NCBI GenBank assembly: GCA_003674045.1
Contig: PENC01000013.1
Location: 116,587-180,586, forward strand
From: Streptomyces griseocarneus
GTDB lineage: Bacteria > Actinomycetota > Actinomycetes > Streptomycetales > Streptomycetaceae
Length of the DNA: 64,000 bases
Direction of reading: 5' to 3'
The notes under the pieces were generated by a model, which was given only the letters and a program-made list of their open reading frames with translations, did not search any database and was not told the DNA's origin. Positions 61,556 to 64,000 of the stretch are shown piece after piece. The position numbers were made by a program, and so were the translations under genes. Each line of letters opens with the position of its first letter. Within the stretch, counting starts at the first letter, position 1.

Positions 61556-61953
61556 ACCCCCAGCCTGCGGGAAGCACTGCCGCCCCGCAGCCCGGCCGGG
61601 CTGCGGGGCTTCACCGGCCACGTCTCTCCCAGCCGGGTCGTGAGCTGCTGTCGAAATCCGTTCAGCCCGGAAGACAATCGCGCTTCTCCAGGGTGACGCC
61701 CTGTCGGATGCGTGGCTGCTGCGTGAGGACGGCGACGCCCACGGCACCGGCCGGGGGAAGCGCGGCCTGCTGTCCGACGAGTTCGAATGCTCTGGAGGCT
61801 CCCGCCCTGGCGGCTGATGGGGTTCCTCCAGGACGCGCACCGCCGGGGCGTCCTTCCAGCAGGCCGGCGGCATCCATCAGTTCCGGCACGCGCGGCTGCG
61901 CGACCATCCCGCCAACGGGCGGACATGTCGGGGGCGGACGCCGCCGTGCCGGA
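61556..61953. other. Degraded stretch without an intact gene
   Basis: About 400 bp. On the plus strand, short protein-like scraps occur in different frames (SDAWLLREDGDAHG; GGIHQFRHARLRDH, vaguely like the HxxRH of tyrosine recombinases). None is long enough to call. Confidence 0.35.
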
Positions 61954-63111
61954 TCAGGGCGTGCTGGGCACCGTCCACTGCTGAGTGCGCGCGCCGGTGC
62001 AGTCGCGGATCTGCAGTGCGGTGCCGTCGGCGGTGGACGGCGCGGTCAGGCAGCGGCCGGAGACCGGGTTGCGCAGGCCGCTGCCGGAGCGGACCCACTG
62101 CTGGTTGGCGCCGCCGGTGCAGTCGTAGACCAGGACCGGGGTGCCGTTCCTGGTGCCGCCCTCCGCGACGTCCAGGCACATGCCGCTCTTCATCAGATGC
62201 AGGGCCTTGTCCTTGCCGAGGACCCACTGCTGGTTGTCGTTGCCGGTCGGCCGGGCCAGGACCGCGGGTCTGCCGACGGTGCCACTGGTGCCGGTGACGG
62301 CCTTGCCGCCGGGCTCGGTGACGGGGCCGCGCACCGAGTTGCCCATGGCGTTGCTCTGTACGCTGCCGGTGCTGTTGACGTCGATGCGGCTCGCGTTCGG
62401 GCAGCTCCTGCTCGCGCTGGTACCGGAGATCTTGGCCTTGACCTTGCCGTTGTCGGCCTCGGGCAGGCCGAAGCGAGCCTGGGAGTAGGGCTGGTCGCTG
62501 CAGGAGGCCCGGGAGTCGCTCCACTCGAAGTACTCGGTCCAGTCGACCATTCCGTCGGGTGATATCCGGTCCGAGGCGGCGCGGATGCTGCCGAGCTTGA
62601 AGGAGCCGCCGGTGGTCTCGTCGGTCACCGTGACGCCGAACCAGCGGTTGCCCTCGTGGGCGACCCGGGTGCGGTAGGTGTGTCCCTGCTGCCAGTCGTA
62701 CGTGATGCGGCAGCTCTTGCCCTCGCCCTCGCCGCCGAAGTCCACGCAGTAACTGCCGGCGGATCCCGGCTTCGCCTCCGTCGCATCCCAGACGGAGAAC
62801 AGGAACATACGTTTCTCGCCCGGGCCGTTCGCCTGCATCCCGGTGTAGGCGCCGTTGCCCTTGGTGAAGCCGAACTGGTGGCTCCAGAAGACATTGGCGG
62901 CCCGTCCGGGGTCCTTGGTGACCGTGGTGCGGAACGTGACGTCCGACAGGCCCTTGGCGCCGCCGGGGAAGCTGTAGTTGGTGTAGGTGCCGGGAGTGTC
63001 GGACGCGGCTGCCGGGCCGGCTGTGGCGACGGCGGCGCCCGTCGCCGAGGCGAGGACCGTGGCTGCGGCGATCCAGCGGCGCAGGGCCGACGGTCGGGTC
63101 GGTGAAGTCAT
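61954..63111 (-). CDS. Secreted DUF3472-ricin B lectin protein
   Basis: A 385-residue exported protein. Residues 1-37 form a signal peptide ending GPAAAS. The next 210 residues match DUF3472-type domains: YTNYSFPGGAKGLSDVTFRT, NVFWSHQFGF, RMFLFSVWDATEAK and WFGVTVTDETTGG. The C-terminal 125 residues are a ricin-type beta-trefoil with three QQW repeats (NDNQQWVLG, GANQQWVRS, ARTQQWTVP) and CLDVAEGG and CLTAP turns. The lectin should bind polysaccharide, while the DUF3472 domain may be an enzyme or binding module of unknown action. The ATG before TSPTRPSALRR is chosen because it begins a normal signal peptide. Confidence 0.88.
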   Translation of the reverse strand: MTSPTRPSALRRWIAAATVLASATGAAVATAGPAAASDTPGTYTNYSFPGGAKGLSDVTFRTTVTKDPGRAANVFWSHQFGFTKGNGAYTGMQANGPGEKRMFLFSVWDATEAKPGSAGSYCVDFGGEGEGKSCRITYDWQQGHTYRTRVAHEGNRWFGVTVTDETTGGSFKLGSIRAASDRISPDGMVDWTEYFEWSDSRASCSDQPYSQARFGLPEADNGKVKAKISGTSASRSCPNASRIDVNSTGSVQSNAMGNSVRGPVTEPGGKAVTGTSGTVGRPAVLARPTGNDNQQWVLGKDKALHLMKSGMCLDVAEGGTRNGTPVLVYDCTGGANQQWVRSGSGLRNPVSGRCLTAPSTADGTALQIRDCTGARTQQWTVPSTP

Positions 63112-63454
63112 GGGGGTCTTTCGTGGGTAGGGGTGGGGGAGCCTGTTCGGCCTGGTGATCAGGAAATCGTCTGGTCGGCGCACCGGCCAGGGACGAAAGT
63201 CCCTTGTGCGGCAAAGTCGTTGCGGGTTAACCGCAAAACGGGAGGACCGCCCGGCGTGCTCCGGCTGCCCTCCAAGGAGGGGCTGGAGAAGGGGGGATGG
63301 AACCTCTGACACTCGCGGTACGCCCGTGACACCGGTGATTTCCTCGTTCTGCACATCTGAATCCGTGGCCCGCTACAAGCCTGGGAACAGTCCGGCGTGC
63401 GGTGCTCTAACGGGGAGCCAGTTACCTTTCGATGACGACGAATGCGAGGCATGG
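63112..63454. other. Upstream region of the lectin gene, no gene seen
   Basis: About 340 bp, A/T-richer than its surroundings, between two divergently oriented genes. It should contain the promoters for the lectin and the small hypothetical gene. I see no clear operator or RNA. Confidence 0.4.
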
Positions 63455-63877
63455 ATGAGCAACCCCGCGCCCCGGGGCCCGCGCCGCGCCCCCTCGCCCA
63501 GCGCTGCTCTGCGGAAGCCGGCCGACCGGGCGAAGGTCGGCCGCGGCTCGGTCCGTCGGCGTGCCCGGGGCATGACGCACCCCGAGATCCTGGCCGCGCC
63601 CGAGGAAGCCCGCTTCGGCGCCCGGCTCGACTCCCGCCACGAGGACCTCGCCGGGGATGAGCGGGGCTTGGCCGGACTCGCGGAGTGGAAGCACATCGCG
63701 CAGTTGCTCGCCGGCACCACGATGGCGTACGCCCCGGACACCGACGCGTACGTCCAAGACGAGCTCGCCGCCGAAGCCGAGGGTGAGCGTCAGGAGCAGG
63801 ACGCTGCCCAGCAGCGCCGCCAGGAGGAAGAGTACGAGGCCTCGCGCCGGGCTGCCCTCGCCCCAGACAGCGTCTAA
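63455..63877 (+). CDS. Small hypothetical protein with a coiled-coil tail
   Basis: A 140-residue protein starting MSNPAPRGPRRAPSPS, a basic disordered head. The middle helices (MTHPEILAAPEEARFGARLD and LAGLAEWKHIAQLLAG) are followed by a highly charged coiled-coil-like tail (LAAEAEGERQEQDAAQQRRQ). No family is recognised. The start is uncertain, since upstream in-frame codons are open. It lies directly upstream of a convergent transposase end. Confidence 0.5.
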   Translation: MSNPAPRGPRRAPSPSAALRKPADRAKVGRGSVRRRARGMTHPEILAAPEEARFGARLDSRHEDLAGDERGLAGLAEWKHIAQLLAGTTMAYAPDTDAYVQDELAAEAEGERQEQDAAQQRRQEEEYEASRRAALAPDSV

Positions 63878-63883
63878 GAGGAG

Positions 63884-64000
63884 CTAACAGAATGCTTGGA
63901 CGCGGCGGTAGGTGATCACGCAGCAGGCCAGTTTCAGGAAGGCCTCGTGGACGTCGTCACGGATCTCCCAGCGGATCCGCAGCCGACGGAAACCGTGGAT
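63884..64000 (-). mobile_element. IS5-family transposase, C-terminal end (cut by the window edge)
   Basis: The last 38 codons of a transposase read GFRRLRIRWEIRDDVHEAFL and ACCVITYRRVQAFC before a TAG. This matches the C-terminus of IS5-type (DDE) transposases of Streptomyces, R-R-x-R-x-R-W-E-x-R-x-D-x-H-x-A-F-L. E in RWE is the likely last catalytic acid. The rest of the element lies to the right of the window, so its completeness is unknown. Confidence 0.75.

Overview
The window has about 70% or more G+C with strong third-position G/C bias, GTG/TTG starts and many ATGA/GTGA start-stop overlaps. It also carries MmyB-type regulators, an MbtH protein and a very large NRPS. Together these point to a Streptomyces or close relative.

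Bases 28-41,534 look like one biosynthetic locus built as two arms diverging from a 208-bp gap (13,015-13,222). The left arm, on the minus strand, starts with a membrane-bound synthetase of the epsilon-poly-L-lysine synthetase (Pls) type (1,327 aa). A BPL_N/amidotransferase-like protein and a secreted M1 metallopeptidase follow. A tightly packed string then encodes a luciferase-like monooxygenase, a GNAT, an aldose-1-epimerase-like protein, a BtpA/SgcQ-like protein and a SIS-domain protein. Converging on its end from the plus strand are an acyl-AMP ligase and a small Fe(II)/2-oxoglutarate oxygenase.

The right arm, on the plus strand, runs as follows: MFS exporter, SyrP-like oxygenase, free-standing A-PCP didomain with a Gln-like pocket, type II thioesterase, both glutamate (methylaspartate) mutase subunits, an AsnRS-like asparagine-synthetase paralogue, an FMN glutamate-synthase-like protein, MbtH, and a 6,165-residue NRPS. 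The NRPS reads A-T / C-A-T / C-T / C-A-T / C-T / C-A-T / C-A-T-TE. Modules 3 and 5 have no A domain, so the A-PCP plus oxygenase probably supplies their amino acid in trans. The middle of the NRPS is a tandem duplication with a 4,800-nt period. The predicted product is an all-L heptapeptide with a repeated X-Y pattern. The mutase and ligase genes probably make an unusual amino acid, perhaps methyl-aspartate or methyl-asparagine. No substrate can be proved from sequence.

Bases 41,535-64,000 are ordinary or decaying accessory chromosome. Intact genes are a VIT-family transporter, a DinB/DUF664 protein, a sigma factor with an overlapping partner, a methyltransferase, two anchored exported proteins, an MmyB regulator divergent from an SDR and an aldo/keto reductase, LysR divergent from two amidohydrolases, MarR divergent from a Bcr/CflA exporter, a cold-shock protein, and a DUF3472-ricin-lectin protein. 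Two 119-bp palindromic repeats lie 11.1 kb apart. Pseudogenes include polyprenyl/terpene synthase, hemopexin-like, Ku-like and a small protein broken by a 10-bp duplication. An IS5-type transposase end touches the right edge.
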